Shown: one piece after another, positions 22,177 through 33,002 of the stretch
Position numbering within the stretch: position 1 is the first letter of the stretch
Layout: the number at the start of each line of letters is the position of its first letter
Assembly (NCBI GenBank): GCA_030765555.1
Contig: JAVCCI010000027.1
Coordinates: 1-42,295 of the forward strand
Source: Candidatus Kappaea frigidicola
GTDB lineage: Bacteria; Omnitrophota; Gorgyraeia; JAGLLT01
Reading direction: 5' to 3'
DNA: 42,295 nucleotides
Position numbers and translations under genes: made by a program
The notes under the pieces: generated by a model
Database searches by the model: none
What the model saw: the letters and a program-made list of their open reading frames with translations, nothing else
Told to the model about the DNA's origin: nothing

Positions 22177-23230
22177 TCCTTATGGAATAGGAGATGTTCT
22201 TTTTACAACTCCGCTAATAAGTAATCTTAGAGAATTTTATCCAAAGAGCAAAATAGATGTTGTTTTAGGTTCTAGAACGAAGCAAATCTTAGAATTCAAT
22301 TCAGATATTAGTAAGATTCATGTATTTGATAAGGGGTTTTTTGATAAACTAAGTTTTTTAAGGCGTTGGCAATACTTAATGGAGTTTTGTCGATGTATTA
22401 GAGAAGAAAAGTATGAATTGCTTATTGATTTATCTAATTCTTCTCAGTATGGATTTATTGAAAAGTTTTTCTTAAGGATTCCGGAAAGAATTGGTTTTAA
22501 TTATAAGGGTAGGGGTAGACATTTAACTCACCATATAGATCTAACTAGTTTTAGTAGTAAGCATGTTGTTGATTATTATCTTTCTTTGTTAACATTACTT
22601 AATATGGTTCCTGCGAACAAGCCTTTAAGGTTTCCTTTGAGGCAAAATAGCATTGATAAGGTTGGAAAATATTTAATAAGTAAGGGAATTGAAGAGGAAA
22701 ATTTGCTGATAACTTTGGTGCCGGCAGGAGGATTAAGTTGGTCAGATAAGGCGTCCTATAAACAATGGCCTCAAGAAAAGTATGCGCAATTGGCAGATGA
22801 GCTTATATTAAAGCTGAACGCGAAAGTTATAATTACTGGAGGGGAATGTGACCGGGATATTTGCCGAAATGTAATGAATTTAATGAAGTCTAAGGATGTT
22901 GAAGTGATATGTAATTTTAGTATTCTGGAATTTGCTGCTCTATGTAATCTTTCTAATCTGGTAATCTGTAATGATGGAGGTCCTTTGCATGTGGCTGTAA
23001 GTCAAAAAACGCCTACAATTTCATTTTTTGGACCTGTAGATGAAAAAGTTTATGGGCCATATCCGCCCCAAGAAATTCATGCAGTAATTACCAGTGAGAT
23101 TGAATGTCGGCCATGTTATAAGAGCTTTAAATTTACTGAGTGTGGCACAAAAAATTGCCTGAATTCAATAGAAGTTGATAAGGCTTTTTGCAAGGCAAGA
23201 CAAATGCTTCAAATAACATATAATATATAG
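22139..23230 (+). CDS. GT9 family glycosyltransferase (heptosyltransferase-like)
   Basis: This 363-residue GT9 protein is the fifth GT9 unit in the cluster, counting the fusion. It has SKILVINPYGIGDVLFTTPLISNLR, ELLIDLSNSSQYGFIEKFF, a YKQWPQEKYAQLADELI segment, LVICNDGGPLHVAVSQKTPTISFFGPVDEKVYGP and ECRPCYKSFKF..NCLNSIEVDKA. AAAGGA eight bases before ATG 22139 supports the start inside the previous gene. It probably acts in LPS core or outer-chain assembly; substrate unknown. It ends 13 bases before the -35 box of the hldE promoter. Confidence 0.87.
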   Translation: MRQKNYSKILVINPYGIGDVLFTTPLISNLREFYPKSKIDVVLGSRTKQILEFNSDISKIHVFDKGFFDKLSFLRRWQYLMEFCRCIREEKYELLIDLSNSSQYGFIEKFFLRIPERIGFNYKGRGRHLTHHIDLTSFSSKHVVDYYLSLLTLLNMVPANKPLRFPLRQNSIDKVGKYLISKGIEEENLLITLVPAGGLSWSDKASYKQWPQEKYAQLADELILKLNAKVIITGGECDRDICRNVMNLMKSKDVEVICNFSILEFAALCNLSNLVICNDGGPLHVAVSQKTPTISFFGPVDEKVYGPYPPQEIHAVITSEIECRPCYKSFKFTECGTKNCLNSIEVDKAFCKARQMLQITYNI

Positions 23231-23243
23231 GCTTTATATACAT

Positions 23244-23272
23244 TTGACACCTTTTTTAGCATGTGATAGAAT
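23244..23272 (+). promoter_or_regulatory. Near-consensus promoter placing hldE1 as a leaderless transcript
   Basis: TTGACA (23244-23249), a 17-base spacer and TAGAAT (23267-23272) predict transcription starting at about 23279-23280, the A of the ATG. The TTG start given in the ORF track is this -35 box. Confidence 0.8.
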
Positions 23273-23279
23273 AAAGGAC

Positions 23280-24271
23280 ATGAATAAATTGCTTAAGATC
23301 CTACCCAAATTTAAAAAAATCAGGATTTTAGTTGTGGGTGATTTAATCCTGGATGAATTTATATGGGGCAGCGTGGAAAGGATTTCCCCGGAAGCTCCAG
23401 TTCCTGTAGTGCGCGTAAAATCCCAATCTTTTATGCCTGGAGGAGCTAGTAATGTTGCTAATAACATAAAGGCTTTAGGAGCAACTGTTTTTATGGTTGG
23501 AGTTGCCGGTGCAGATAGTTATGGTGATATTTTAAAACACCAACTTCAGGATAGAGGCATAAACACAGATGGCCTTATTACTGATGGTTGTCGTCAGACT
23601 ACCTTAAAAACAAGAGTAATTGCTCATAATCAACAGGTTGTGAGGATAGATAAAGAAGACAGTCATCATATAAATAGCCGTATTTTAAAAAAGATATCCA
23701 GTTATATTCTTAAAAAAATACCAAAAGTTGATGCTGTTATAATCGAGGATTATGGCAAAGGTGTCATTACTCCTCAGCTGTTAAGTTCTATTCTAAAAGA
23801 AGCTAAAAAGCAGAATAAGATAGTAACTATTGATCCCAAAGAGCAGCATCTATCATATTATAAGAAAGCTACTTGTATTACACCCAATAAGTATGAATTA
23901 GAGAAAGTAACGCATGTAAAAATTGAAGACGCAACGAGCCTTAAAAAAGCAGCTAATATAATATTGAAGAAACTCGAACTTGATTCTATATTGGTTACCC
24001 TAGGTGAGGATGGAATGTGTTTATTTGAAAAAGGGGGAAAAGCTACCAAGATACCGACTATGGCTCAAGAGGTTTATGATGTGTCAGGTGCTGGTGATAC
24101 TGTAATTTCTGCTTTTACCTTAGCTTTAGCTAGTAAAGCCAATATGAAGCAAGCAGCGTTAATGTCTAATTGTGCTGCCGGAGTTGTGGTTGGGAAAGTT
24201 GGAGTTGCTGTCTGCTTAGTAGATGAATTACGGAAGAAAATTATTGCACAGAATAAAAAAGAGGTGAAAAA

Positions 24272-24275
<4 letters not shown>
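23280..24275 (+). CDS. hldE1 (rfaE1): D-glycero-beta-D-manno-heptose-7-phosphate kinase
   Basis: This 331-residue PfkB-type kinase phosphorylates heptose-7-phosphate at C1 on the way to ADP-heptose, the donor for the GT9 enzymes nearby. Visible motifs are RILVVGDLILDEFIWG, RISPEAPVPVVRV, MPGGASNVANNIKALGA, VVRIDKED, IEDYGKGVITP, VTIDPKEQ and the ATP/anion-hole DVSGAGDTVISAFTLAL near the C-terminus. It corresponds to domain 1 of HldE; the nucleotidyltransferase domain 2 is absent and must be elsewhere. I set the start at ATG 23280, because the ORF-track TTG at 23244 is a promoter -35 box and the mRNA is probably leaderless. ATGA overlap couples it to kdsB. Confidence 0.93.
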
Positions 24276-26606
<2,331 letters not shown>

Positions 26607-26611
26607 ATGTT

Positions 26612-27433
26612 ATGAGAGAAATTAAGATAGCTGATTATAAAATTGGAGCTAAAAATCCCCTGTTTATTATTGCAGGACCCTGTGTTATTGAAAATGAAAA
26701 AGACACCATTAGGATGGCTCATCAACTGAAAGAAATATCAATTACCAGCGGTGTTAATTTGATTTTTAAATCTAGTTATGATAAAGCTAATAGAAGTTCG
26801 CTATCTTCTTATCGTGGTCCCGGAATTAGGAAAGGCTTGGATATACTTAAAAAAGTCAAGAAAGAAACGGGGCTAGCTATAATTAGCGATGTTCATAGTG
26901 TTAATGAAATAAAACAAGCTGCTGCGGTTTTAGATGTAATTCAAATACCAGCTCTTTTATCTAGGCAGACAGATTTAATTATAGCTGCAGCCAAAACTAA
27001 AAAAATTATCAATATTAAAAAAGGACAATTTTTGTCCCCTTATGAAGTATTGAATATAATCGAAAAAATAACCAGTTGTAAAAATGAAAATATTATATTG
27101 ACTGAAAGAGGTTTCGTGTTTGGATATAATAATTTAGTTAGCGATATGCGTTCAATTGTGATAATGAGAAAGTATGGTTTTCCAGTGGTTTTCGATGCAT
27201 CGCATAGTGTTCAATTGCCGGGAGGGGCAGGTAATAAATCTTCTGGTGAGAAAGAATTTATTCCTTATTTAGCTAAAGCTGCCGCTGCTGTGGGAGTGGA
27301 CGGTATTTTTCTGGAAGTTCATAATCAGCCCAATAAGGCTAAGTGTGATGGTCCTAATATGTTAAAAATAAGTCAACTTAAAAATTTAATTATTCAGTTA
27401 AAAGAAATTTCCATTATTGTAGGAGATAGATAG
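26612..27433 (+). CDS. kdsA: Kdo-8-phosphate synthase (metal-dependent type)
   Basis: This 273-residue enzyme condenses arabinose-5-phosphate and phosphoenolpyruvate to Kdo-8-phosphate. It has FIIAGPCVIENE (Cys24), FKSSYDKANRSS, SYRGPGIRKGLDIL, ISDVHSVNEI, DVIQIPALLSRQTDLI, NIKKGQFLSP, ERGFVFGYNNLVSDMR, FDASHSVQLPGGAG and GIFLEVHNQPNKAKCDGPNML. Cys in GPCVIE, where the Escherichia coli enzyme has Asn, marks the metal-dependent class described for Aquifex. It lies five bases after pyrG and two bases before kdsD. Confidence 0.97.
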   Translation: MREIKIADYKIGAKNPLFIIAGPCVIENEKDTIRMAHQLKEISITSGVNLIFKSSYDKANRSSLSSYRGPGIRKGLDILKKVKKETGLAIISDVHSVNEIKQAAAVLDVIQIPALLSRQTDLIIAAAKTKKIINIKKGQFLSPYEVLNIIEKITSCKNENIILTERGFVFGYNNLVSDMRSIVIMRKYGFPVVFDASHSVQLPGGAGNKSSGEKEFIPYLAKAAAAVGVDGIFLEVHNQPNKAKCDGPNMLKISQLKNLIIQLKEISIIVGDR

Positions 27434-27435
27434 GG

Positions 27436-28395
27436 ATGCCTAGTAAGAGAGCTCAGGATGTTCTAAAAATAGAGGCAAAGGCAATAAGTGATCTTGTGCC
27501 TCGCATTGGAAAAAATTTTCAAGAAGCTATCACAATTTTATTTAAAACTAAAGGACTTATTATAGTTACTGGTATGGGCAAGCCTGGATTTATTGCTCAA
27601 AAGATTTCTGCTACTTTAGCTTCTCTGGGAATTTCCAGTATTTTCTTACATCCAGCAGAAGCCATACATGGAGATTTAGGAAGAGTTGCCAAAGAGGATG
27701 TCATCATTGCCTTGTCTAACAGTGGCCAAACAGAAGAAATAATAAGATTATTAGCTACTATAAAAAAAATTGGGGCAAAACTGATTGCCCTCACCGGTAA
27801 TATTAAATCAGATTTAGCTAAAAATAGCGATGTAGTTTTAGATGTAAGTGTTAAAAAAGAAGCCTGTTCTTTAGGTTTGGCTCCGACATCTTCTACAACA
27901 GCTATGCTCGCTATGGGAGATGCTCTGGCTATGGTTTTAGCTGATAAAAAAGGTCTTAAGGAAGAAGACTTTGCTCTTTATCATCCTGGTGGAACCCTGG
28001 GAAAGAGATTGCTTCTGAAGGTTGAAGATATTATGAGAAAAGGGGCTGGTAATCCTATTGTAGATGAGGAAATGCTGATTAAAAGTGTTCTTTTGAAGAT
28101 TACCAAAGCTAAAGCTGGAAGCGCAACAGTGATTAATAAAAAAGGTAAACTAATTGGTATATTTACTGATGGTGACCTAAGGAGACACTTGGAAGCAGAT
28201 ATGGATCTCAGGGTAAAAAAAGTTAAGGATGTAATGACGAAAAATCCAGTGTCTATTGAAAGAGGAAAATTAGCTTACGAGGCTCTTAAGATATTGCAAC
28301 AAAAACGAATCGACGAAATCCCAGTTGTTGATAAAAATAATAAGCCTGTAGGCCTGGTAGATGTTCAGGATTTACTTAAGGCTGGATTGGTTTAA
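27436..28395 (+). CDS. kdsD: Arabinose-5-phosphate isomerase (KdsD/KpsF)
   Basis: This 319-residue protein interconverts ribulose-5-phosphate and arabinose-5-phosphate, the first step to Kdo. The SIS domain (about residues 35-170) has IIVTGMGKPGFIAQKISATLASLG, HPAEAIHGDLG, VIIALSNSGQTEEI and LGLAPTSSTTAMLAMGDALA. Two CBS repeats follow (about 205-319; DIMRKG.., IFTDGDLRRHL, VKDVMTKNPVS, RIDEIPVVDKNNKPVGLVDV). Domain order and length match the family. The stop overlaps the kdsC start by one base (TAATG). Confidence 0.96.
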   Translation: MPSKRAQDVLKIEAKAISDLVPRIGKNFQEAITILFKTKGLIIVTGMGKPGFIAQKISATLASLGISSIFLHPAEAIHGDLGRVAKEDVIIALSNSGQTEEIIRLLATIKKIGAKLIALTGNIKSDLAKNSDVVLDVSVKKEACSLGLAPTSSTTAMLAMGDALAMVLADKKGLKEEDFALYHPGGTLGKRLLLKVEDIMRKGAGNPIVDEEMLIKSVLLKITKAKAGSATVINKKGKLIGIFTDGDLRRHLEADMDLRVKKVKDVMTKNPVSIERGKLAYEALKILQQKRIDEIPVVDKNNKPVGLVDVQDLLKAGLV

Positions 28396-28928
28396 TGCAA
28401 TTAGATAGTAATCTTAAGGATAAAATACAGAAAATTAAACTTCTTATTTTAGATGTTGATGGTGTTTTGACTGATGGAAAAATTATTTATTCTTCCTTTG
28501 GTCATGATATTAAAGAGTTTGATGTAAAAGATGGTTTTGGGATCACCCTCTTGTATAGGGCAGGCATTCGTTCGGTTATTCTTTCTGCACGTTCATCTAG
28601 AACAATCAGGAAAAGAGCTAAAGATATGCACATCGATGCAATTTATGAAAATGCATATATAAAATTAGATGCGTATAATAAAATACTACAAAAATATAAA
28701 TTGACTTGCGAACAAACAGCTTTTATTGGAGATGATTTGGTTGATTTGCCAGTTTTAACAAGAGTAGGTTTTTCAGCTTGTACTGCTTGTGCTGTTAGGC
28801 ATTTAAAAGAAAAAGTTGATTATGTAACTGAACACAGGGGAGGCTCTGGTGCAGTCAGAGAAGTAGCTGAAATGATATTAGATGTTCAGGGTTTATGGCA
28901 GAGTGTTACCAGTAGGTATTACAAATAA
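28395..28928 (+). CDS. kdsC: Kdo-8-phosphate phosphatase (KdsC)
   Basis: This 177-residue HAD-superfamily phosphatase removes phosphate from Kdo-8-phosphate. LLILDVDGVLTDGKIIYS holds the DxDGVLTD nucleophile motif. IRSVILSARSSRTIRKRAKDM is the conserved motif II region (the usual SGR/TGR Thr/Ser is present as SAR). YKLTCEQTAFIGDDLVDLPVL is the GDDxxD motif. There is no cap domain, as expected for this tetrameric family. It sits between kdsD and the LPS export genes, with immediate stop-start contact on both sides. Confidence 0.95.
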   Translation: MQLDSNLKDKIQKIKLLILDVDGVLTDGKIIYSSFGHDIKEFDVKDGFGITLLYRAGIRSVILSARSSRTIRKRAKDMHIDAIYENAYIKLDAYNKILQKYKLTCEQTAFIGDDLVDLPVLTRVGFSACTACAVRHLKEKVDYVTEHRGGSGAVREVAEMILDVQGLWQSVTSRYYK

Positions 28929-29777
28929 ATGAAAAAATTTAAGTTTGGATTTATATTTATATGTTTAATGATATTGCTTGCAGGCTGCGCTCCTAAATCT
29001 AGCACTCAAGAGAGTGATAGTATGGATGATATTGGTTCTGAAGAAGGAGCACAACAAAAATTGCTTACTTTTTCTCTTTCTGGCACAGAAGAGGGTAAAA
29101 AGAAATGGGATCTTGAAGGAGAATCAGCAGACATCTTGAGCTCTGAACTAATTGAGCTTTCTAATATTAAAGGCAAAACATATAATAAAGATAACGTTAT
29201 TACGCTTACTGCAGATAGTGGAACGTTCGATAGGAATAGTAATGACGTTAAGTTAAAATCCAATGTAGTAGCTGTTACTGACGATGGAGCAAGGCTTACT
29301 ACAGATAAATTGAATTGGAATGCCCAGAAGGAAGAAGTTTGGACTGAAGATATTGTTAATGTTGACAGGGATAATGTAAAAGTGAAAGGTACCGGAATAA
29401 CTGGTCATCCAAGTTTAGAGCAAGTAAAGTTTGAGCAGGATGTGACAATTGATATTGCTCCCAGTACTATAATCACCTGTGACGGTGCTTTAGAAATAGA
29501 TTATAAAGAAAGCGTTGCTTATTTAAATGACAACGTAGAAGTTATTGATGAAAGAGGTAAGTTGAAAGCTGATAAAGCGTGCGTTTATTTTGATAAAGAG
29601 AGAAAAGAGATAAAAAAAGTTATAGCTGAAGGAAATGTAAGTATTCAAAGAGGCGAAAATATTACTTACAGTGAAAAGGCTATATACTACGCCAAAGAAG
29701 CAAAAGTTATTTTACAGGGAAGGCCTAAATTTATAATTTATTCTAGCATACAAGAGGATAATGATGGACTTAATTAA
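28929..29777 (+). CDS. LptC-LptA fusion lipoprotein for LPS export
   Basis: This 282-residue protein begins [20 protein letters not shown], a lipoprotein signal with lipobox LAGC (Cys20). Residues about 45-175 match Lpt[25 protein letters not shown] and the beta-jellyroll repeats [21 protein letters not shown]. Residues about 178-280 repeat the OstA/LptA pattern: [57 protein letters not shown]. So it appears to be LptC (inner-membrane clamp) joined to an LptA-like bridge segment. No separate lptA lies between it and lptB, where proteobacteria have one. As a lipoprotein it replaces the usual LptC membrane helix. It overlaps lptB by 17 bases. Confidence 0.85.
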   Translation: MKKFKFGFIFICLMILLAGCAPKSSTQESDSMDDIGSEEGAQQKLLTFSLSGTEEGKKKWDLEGESADILSSELIELSNIKGKTYNKDNVITLTADSGTFDRNSNDVKLKSNVVAVTDDGARLTTDKLNWNAQKEEVWTEDIVNVDRDNVKVKGTGITGHPSLEQVKFEQDVTIDIAPSTIITCDGALEIDYKESVAYLNDNVEVIDERGKLKADKACVYFDKERKEIKKVIAEGNVSIQRGENITYSEKAIYYAKEAKVILQGRPKFIIYSSIQEDNDGLN

Positions 29778-30486
29778 AACTGAAAAGTTGATTAAATCTT
29801 ACTCTGGCCGCAAGGTTGTTAATCAGGTCAGTATTGAGATAAGAAGAGGTGAAATAGTTGGTCTCTTGGGACCTAATGGTGCTGGCAAGACGACAACATT
29901 TTATATGTTAGTTGGTTTAATTAATCCTGAAGGCGGAGGCGTATATTTTGGTAATCGTAATATTACTCGACTTCCAATGTATAGAAGGGCTCGTTTTGGC
30001 ATAAGTTATTTATCTCAGGAAACGTCAACTTTTAGAAAGTTAACTGTTGCGGAAAATATTATGGCTATTTTGGAGACAATGCGAATACCCTATTCAGAAA
30101 GAAAACGAAGATTGCAAGCTTTGTTGGAGGATTTAAATATTGCACATTTAGCCAAGAGCAAGGCTTACACTCTTTCTGGAGGAGAAAGAAGGCGCCTCGA
30201 AATAACTAGAGCGTTAGTTTCTGATCCAGCATTTATTTTGTTGGATGAACCTTTTTCAGGGGTTGATCCTATTGCTGTTTTTGAGGTTCAGCAGATTATC
30301 ACTCATCTTCGGAATCGGGGCTTAGGAATTCTTCTTACAGATCATAGTGTTAGAGAAACGCTGGCGATTACTGATAGGTCTTATATTATGGCAGAAGGAA
30401 AAATTTTAATTTCTGGCACCAGCGAGGAATTAATTAATGATCCTAAAGCAAGGCAAATATACTTGGGCGAAAAATTTACTATGTGA
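29761..30486 (+). CDS. lptB: LPS export ABC transporter ATPase (LptB)
   Basis: This 241-residue ABC ATPase powers LPS extraction from the inner membrane with LptF/LptG. Motifs are Walker [21 protein letters not shown]-loop [18 protein letters not shown], signature [16 protein letters not shown], Walker [14 protein letters not shown] and H-loop [11 protein letters not shown]. The ending [13 protein letters not shown] is typical of LptB. ATG 29764 is an alternative start with better spacing from AAGAGG. A 247-base gap with hairpins follows in place of rpoN. Confidence 0.96.
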   Translation: MMDLIKTEKLIKSYSGRKVVNQVSIEIRRGEIVGLLGPNGAGKTTTFYMLVGLINPEGGGVYFGNRNITRLPMYRRARFGISYLSQETSTFRKLTVAENIMAILETMRIPYSERKRRLQALLEDLNIAHLAKSKAYTLSGGERRRLEITRALVSDPAFILLDEPFSGVDPIAVFEVQQIITHLRNRGLGILLTDHSVRETLAITDRSYIMAEGKILISGTSEELINDPKARQIYLGEKFTM

Positions 30487-30538
30487 GTGAGACCCCGACT
30501 TATGGAGCGAAGTGAAGATAAGTCATTTGGTCGAACTT

Positions 30539-30580
30539 ATCCCGAAGATAGTGCTTCTATGAGGAAACTTCATTCGGGAT
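30539..30580 (+). repeat. ATCCCGA/TCGGGAT hairpin repeat, copy 2
   Basis: ATCCCGAA (30539-30546) and TTCGGGAT (30573-30580) enclose GATAGTGCTTCTATGAGGAA, related to the 8597-8639 copy. The 247-base gap also holds stems at 30497-30524 (GACTTAT/ATAAGTC), 30604-30624 (ATTCTTTC/GAAAGAAT) and 30631-30649 (TCCCTG/CAGGGA), and TAATTCGCACATAT twice (30581 and 30660). No coding sequence is seen. Confidence 0.7.
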
Positions 30581-30665
30581 TAATTCGCACATATCCCCTG
30601 TACATTCTTTCTTGATGAAAGAATGGGGATTCCCTGAAAATCACAGGGACTAAAAAGAGTAATTC

Positions 30666-30712
30666 GCACATATAATTTATGTCATCTTTTGACTGTCATA
30701 AATTATATGTGC
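30666..30712 (+). promoter_or_regulatory. Long inverted repeat upstream of hpf
   Basis: GCACATATAATTTATG (30666-30681) is the perfect reverse complement of 30697-30712, with a 15-base loop. It ends about 20 bases before the hpf start. It could act as an operator, a terminator-like stem without a T run, or an mRNA structure controlling hpf. Nothing in the sequence decides which. Confidence 0.55.
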
Positions 30713-30733
30713 TCATTAAAAGGAGAACGTTTG

Positions 30734-31249
30734 ATGCGGCTTATAATTACTGGAAGACATTTTGATGTTACCGAGGGAATAAAGAATCACATAGAAGATA
30801 AAATAGAGAAGTTCGAAAAATATCTTAAGAAAATAATGGAGATACATGTCATCTTAAGCATTGAACATGAAAGACAGATGGCCGAAATTATTTTAAGTGG
30901 TTCTGAAATTAAATTACTTGGGAAAGAAGAATCTGGAGATATGTATTCTTCAATTGATGCTGCAGCAAATAAGATTGAACATCAGTTGAGAGATCGCAAA
31001 GAAAGGCTAAAGCATCACAAAAGAAAACCTTTCAAAGAAGACGAGAAGTTATTCGAAGATGAAGAGCAAATTCCGCTAATTATTGAAGATAAAAGAATTC
31101 TTGATAAACCCATGAGTCCGCAAGAAGCTATGCTTGAGCTTGACGTTCAGGGGTTGGAATTCATGGTTTTTAAAGATAGCAATGATAACACTAGGAAAAT
31201 AATTTATAAAAGACGTGATAACAATTATGGGCTAATTATTACCGAATAA
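30734..31249 (+). CDS. hpf: Ribosome hibernation promoting factor, long form
   Basis: This 171-residue protein inactivates ribosomes in slow growth. The N-terminal domain (residues 1-100) starts MRLIITGRHFDVTEGIKNHIEDKIEKFEKYL and includes EHERQMAEIIL and SSIDAAANKIEHQLRDRKERLKHHK. After an acidic linker, the C-terminal domain (about 115-171: KRILDKPMSPQEAMLELDVQG..FMVFKDSNDNTRKIIYKRRDNNYGLI) marks the long form, which pairs ribosomes into 100S dimers by itself. The ORF-track start at 30689 lies in an inverted repeat. ATG 30734 follows AAAAGGAGA at proper spacing and matches family N-termini. It is followed 18 bases later by ptsN. Confidence 0.95.
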   Translation: MRLIITGRHFDVTEGIKNHIEDKIEKFEKYLKKIMEIHVILSIEHERQMAEIILSGSEIKLLGKEESGDMYSSIDAAANKIEHQLRDRKERLKHHKRKPFKEDEKLFEDEEQIPLIIEDKRILDKPMSPQEAMLELDVQGLEFMVFKDSNDNTRKIIYKRRDNNYGLIITE

Positions 31250-31267
31250 GTTCAAGGAGGAGTTTTA

Positions 31268-31732
31268 ATGAAAATTTTTGATTTTTTAGATCAAAAGGCA
31301 GTGAGTGCGAATTTGAAATCAACAGACAAAGGAACCGTCATAGATGAGCTTGTAAATCTGTTAGTTGCCAGTGGCAAGGTGAAAAATGCTGATGGAATGG
31401 TTAAGATACTTTTGGAAAGGGAGTCTCTGGGATCTACTGGTATCGGTCAGGGTATTGCTATTCCGCACGGCAAATCATCAAAGATTTCACAGATGATAGG
31501 AGCCATAGGTATTTCAAAAAATGGTGTAGATTTTGAAGCTCTGGATGGTGAATCAGTTTATATATTCGTTTTACTTTTAGCTCCCGCTGATTCAGCAGGA
31601 CCTCATTTAAAAGCATTGGCAAGAATATCACGATTGCTGAAAGATAAATATTTTAGAGATTCTTTGAAAAATGCGACGAGTGAAGAGAACCTTCTTGAGA
31701 TAATCAAGCGTGAAGATGAAGTTAAGGAATAA
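31268..31732 (+). CDS. ptsN: PTS IIA protein of the PtsN (EIIA-Ntr) type
   Basis: This 154-residue protein is a PTS EIIA domain of the fructose/nitrogen class. The phosphorylated His is in GQGIAIPHGKS (His67). ESLGSTGIGQGIAIPHG, GVDFEALDGESVYIFVLLLAP and HLKALARISRLLKD are typical. The hpf-ptsN order matches the proteobacterial rpoN region, supporting a regulatory role rather than sugar uptake; no EIIB or EIIC is nearby. It would accept phosphate from HPr encoded downstream. AAGGAGG precedes the start. Confidence 0.92.
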   Translation: MKIFDFLDQKAVSANLKSTDKGTVIDELVNLLVASGKVKNADGMVKILLERESLGSTGIGQGIAIPHGKSSKISQMIGAIGISKNGVDFEALDGESVYIFVLLLAPADSAGPHLKALARISRLLKDKYFRDSLKNATSEENLLEIIKREDEVKE

Positions 31733-31750
31733 TTACTGGACTAAACTATT

Positions 31751-33001
31751 ATGAATAAACTTAAATGGTTGCTTCCTGGTATGGGTATTAAGCGTTGGAT
31801 AATGCTATGCGTTGCAGGCATTAGTTTATTGGCTTTGGGCGCGTTTCTTTTAGGTAGCTTCGAGATGGGAACCGGAAATTTATTTTTTCCTGTTTTAGGA
31901 GTTGTCATACTATTAGGTGGTGTTTATTTTTTAATTGTCGGTGTTAAAGAATTAATTAGATTTATTTTAAGTATTCTCTTGCCTCAAAGGGAATCAGAAC
32001 TTGTTGATATTGTTTATACTAAACAGCATTTGTCTAAAGGCCCTAATATAGTAGCTATTGGTGGAGGAACGGGCCTATCAGTATTGCTGCACGGACTTAA
32101 AAATTATACGAGTAATATAAGCGCTATAGTAACCGTTGCTGATGATGGAGGATCTTCTGGAAGACTTCGTAAGGAATTTGATATGCTGCCACCTGGAGAT
32201 ATAAGGGATTGTTTGGTAGCACTGGCTGATACAGAACCGTTAATGCGTGATTTATTTCAATTTCGTTTTGAAGAAGGGTCTCCTTTGAGTGGTCACAATT
32301 TTGGTAATCTTTTGATCACTGCAATGACAAAATTGACGGGAGATTTTGAAAAAGCTATTAAAGCTTCAAGTAAAGTTTTAGCTATTAGAGGACAGGTGAT
32401 ACCTTCTACCTTGCAAAAGGTTACTCTTGTAGCCAAACATAAGAATGGTAAAACAACCAGAGGTGAAACTAATATAACCGAGACTGATCAAAAGATAGAC
32501 AAAGTTTATTTAGAGCCAGAAAATTGTGAAGCAACGAAGGATGCAATAGATGCTATCTTAAAAGCTGACGCAGTTATACTTGGACCCGGGAGCCTTTATA
32601 CAAGCATATTGCCTAATCTTTTAATTGGAGATATTAAGAAGGCTGTGCGTGAGTCTAAGGCAACTAAAATTTATGCTTGCAATGTTATGACCCAGTCGCA
32701 TGAGACAGATGCATGTTCAGCCAGTGAGCATGTAAAGGCAATTACAAGCCACGCGGGAGATGACATAATTGATTATGTAATTGTGAATAAGCAAAAGATA
32801 CCTGGTGAATTTCTTGAAAAGTATAAAAAGGAAAATGCCTACCCTGTTAATAATGATAGTGATGTTATAAGAGGTTTAGGCTATACAGTAATTGAAGAAA
32901 ATGTAATTAACACCGTTGATCACGTAAGGCATAATTCTGAGAAATTAACAGAAATTGTAATTAATCTTATAAGTGATATAAAGATATTTAAGGATATTTA
33001 G
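31751..33001 (+). CDS. yvcK: YvcK/CofD-like gluconeogenesis factor with membrane anchor
   Basis: This 416-residue protein has two predicted membrane helices (about residues 17-37 and 43-68). The cytoplasmic YvcK domain follows: IVAIGGGTGLSVLLHGLKNY (nucleotide-sugar binding), TVADDGGSSGRLRKEFDMLPPGDIRDCLVALAD, GHNFGNLLITAMTKLTGDFEKAI and ADAVILGPGSLYTSILPNLL. YvcK proteins bind UDP-sugars and influence cell envelope and carbon use. In Firmicutes yvcK lies beside rapZ and whiA; here it sits between ptsN and ptsH, so the link with the PTS is kept. The N-terminal anchor is found in some Gram-negative relatives. Confidence 0.93.
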   Translation: MNKLKWLLPGMGIKRWIMLCVAGISLLALGAFLLGSFEMGTGNLFFPVLGVVILLGGVYFLIVGVKELIRFILSILLPQRESELVDIVYTKQHLSKGPNIVAIGGGTGLSVLLHGLKNYTSNISAIVTVADDGGSSGRLRKEFDMLPPGDIRDCLVALADTEPLMRDLFQFRFEEGSPLSGHNFGNLLITAMTKLTGDFEKAIKASSKVLAIRGQVIPSTLQKVTLVAKHKNGKTTRGETNITETDQKIDKVYLEPENCEATKDAIDAILKADAVILGPGSLYTSILPNLLIGDIKKAVRESKATKIYACNVMTQSHETDACSASEHVKAITSHAGDDIIDYVIVNKQKIPGEFLEKYKKENAYPVNNDSDVIRGLGYTVIEENVINTVDHVRHNSEKLTEIVINLISDIKIFKDI

Positions 33002-33002
33002 G

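Noticed and set aside
23244-23279. TTG 23244 as hldE1 start
   Set aside because: The TTG is the -35 box of a near-consensus promoter, and the extra 12 residues do not look like the family N-terminus.
30689-30733. TTG 30689 as hpf start
   Set aside because: The region is the inverted repeat upstream; ATG 30734 has the ribosome site and matches HPF N-termini.
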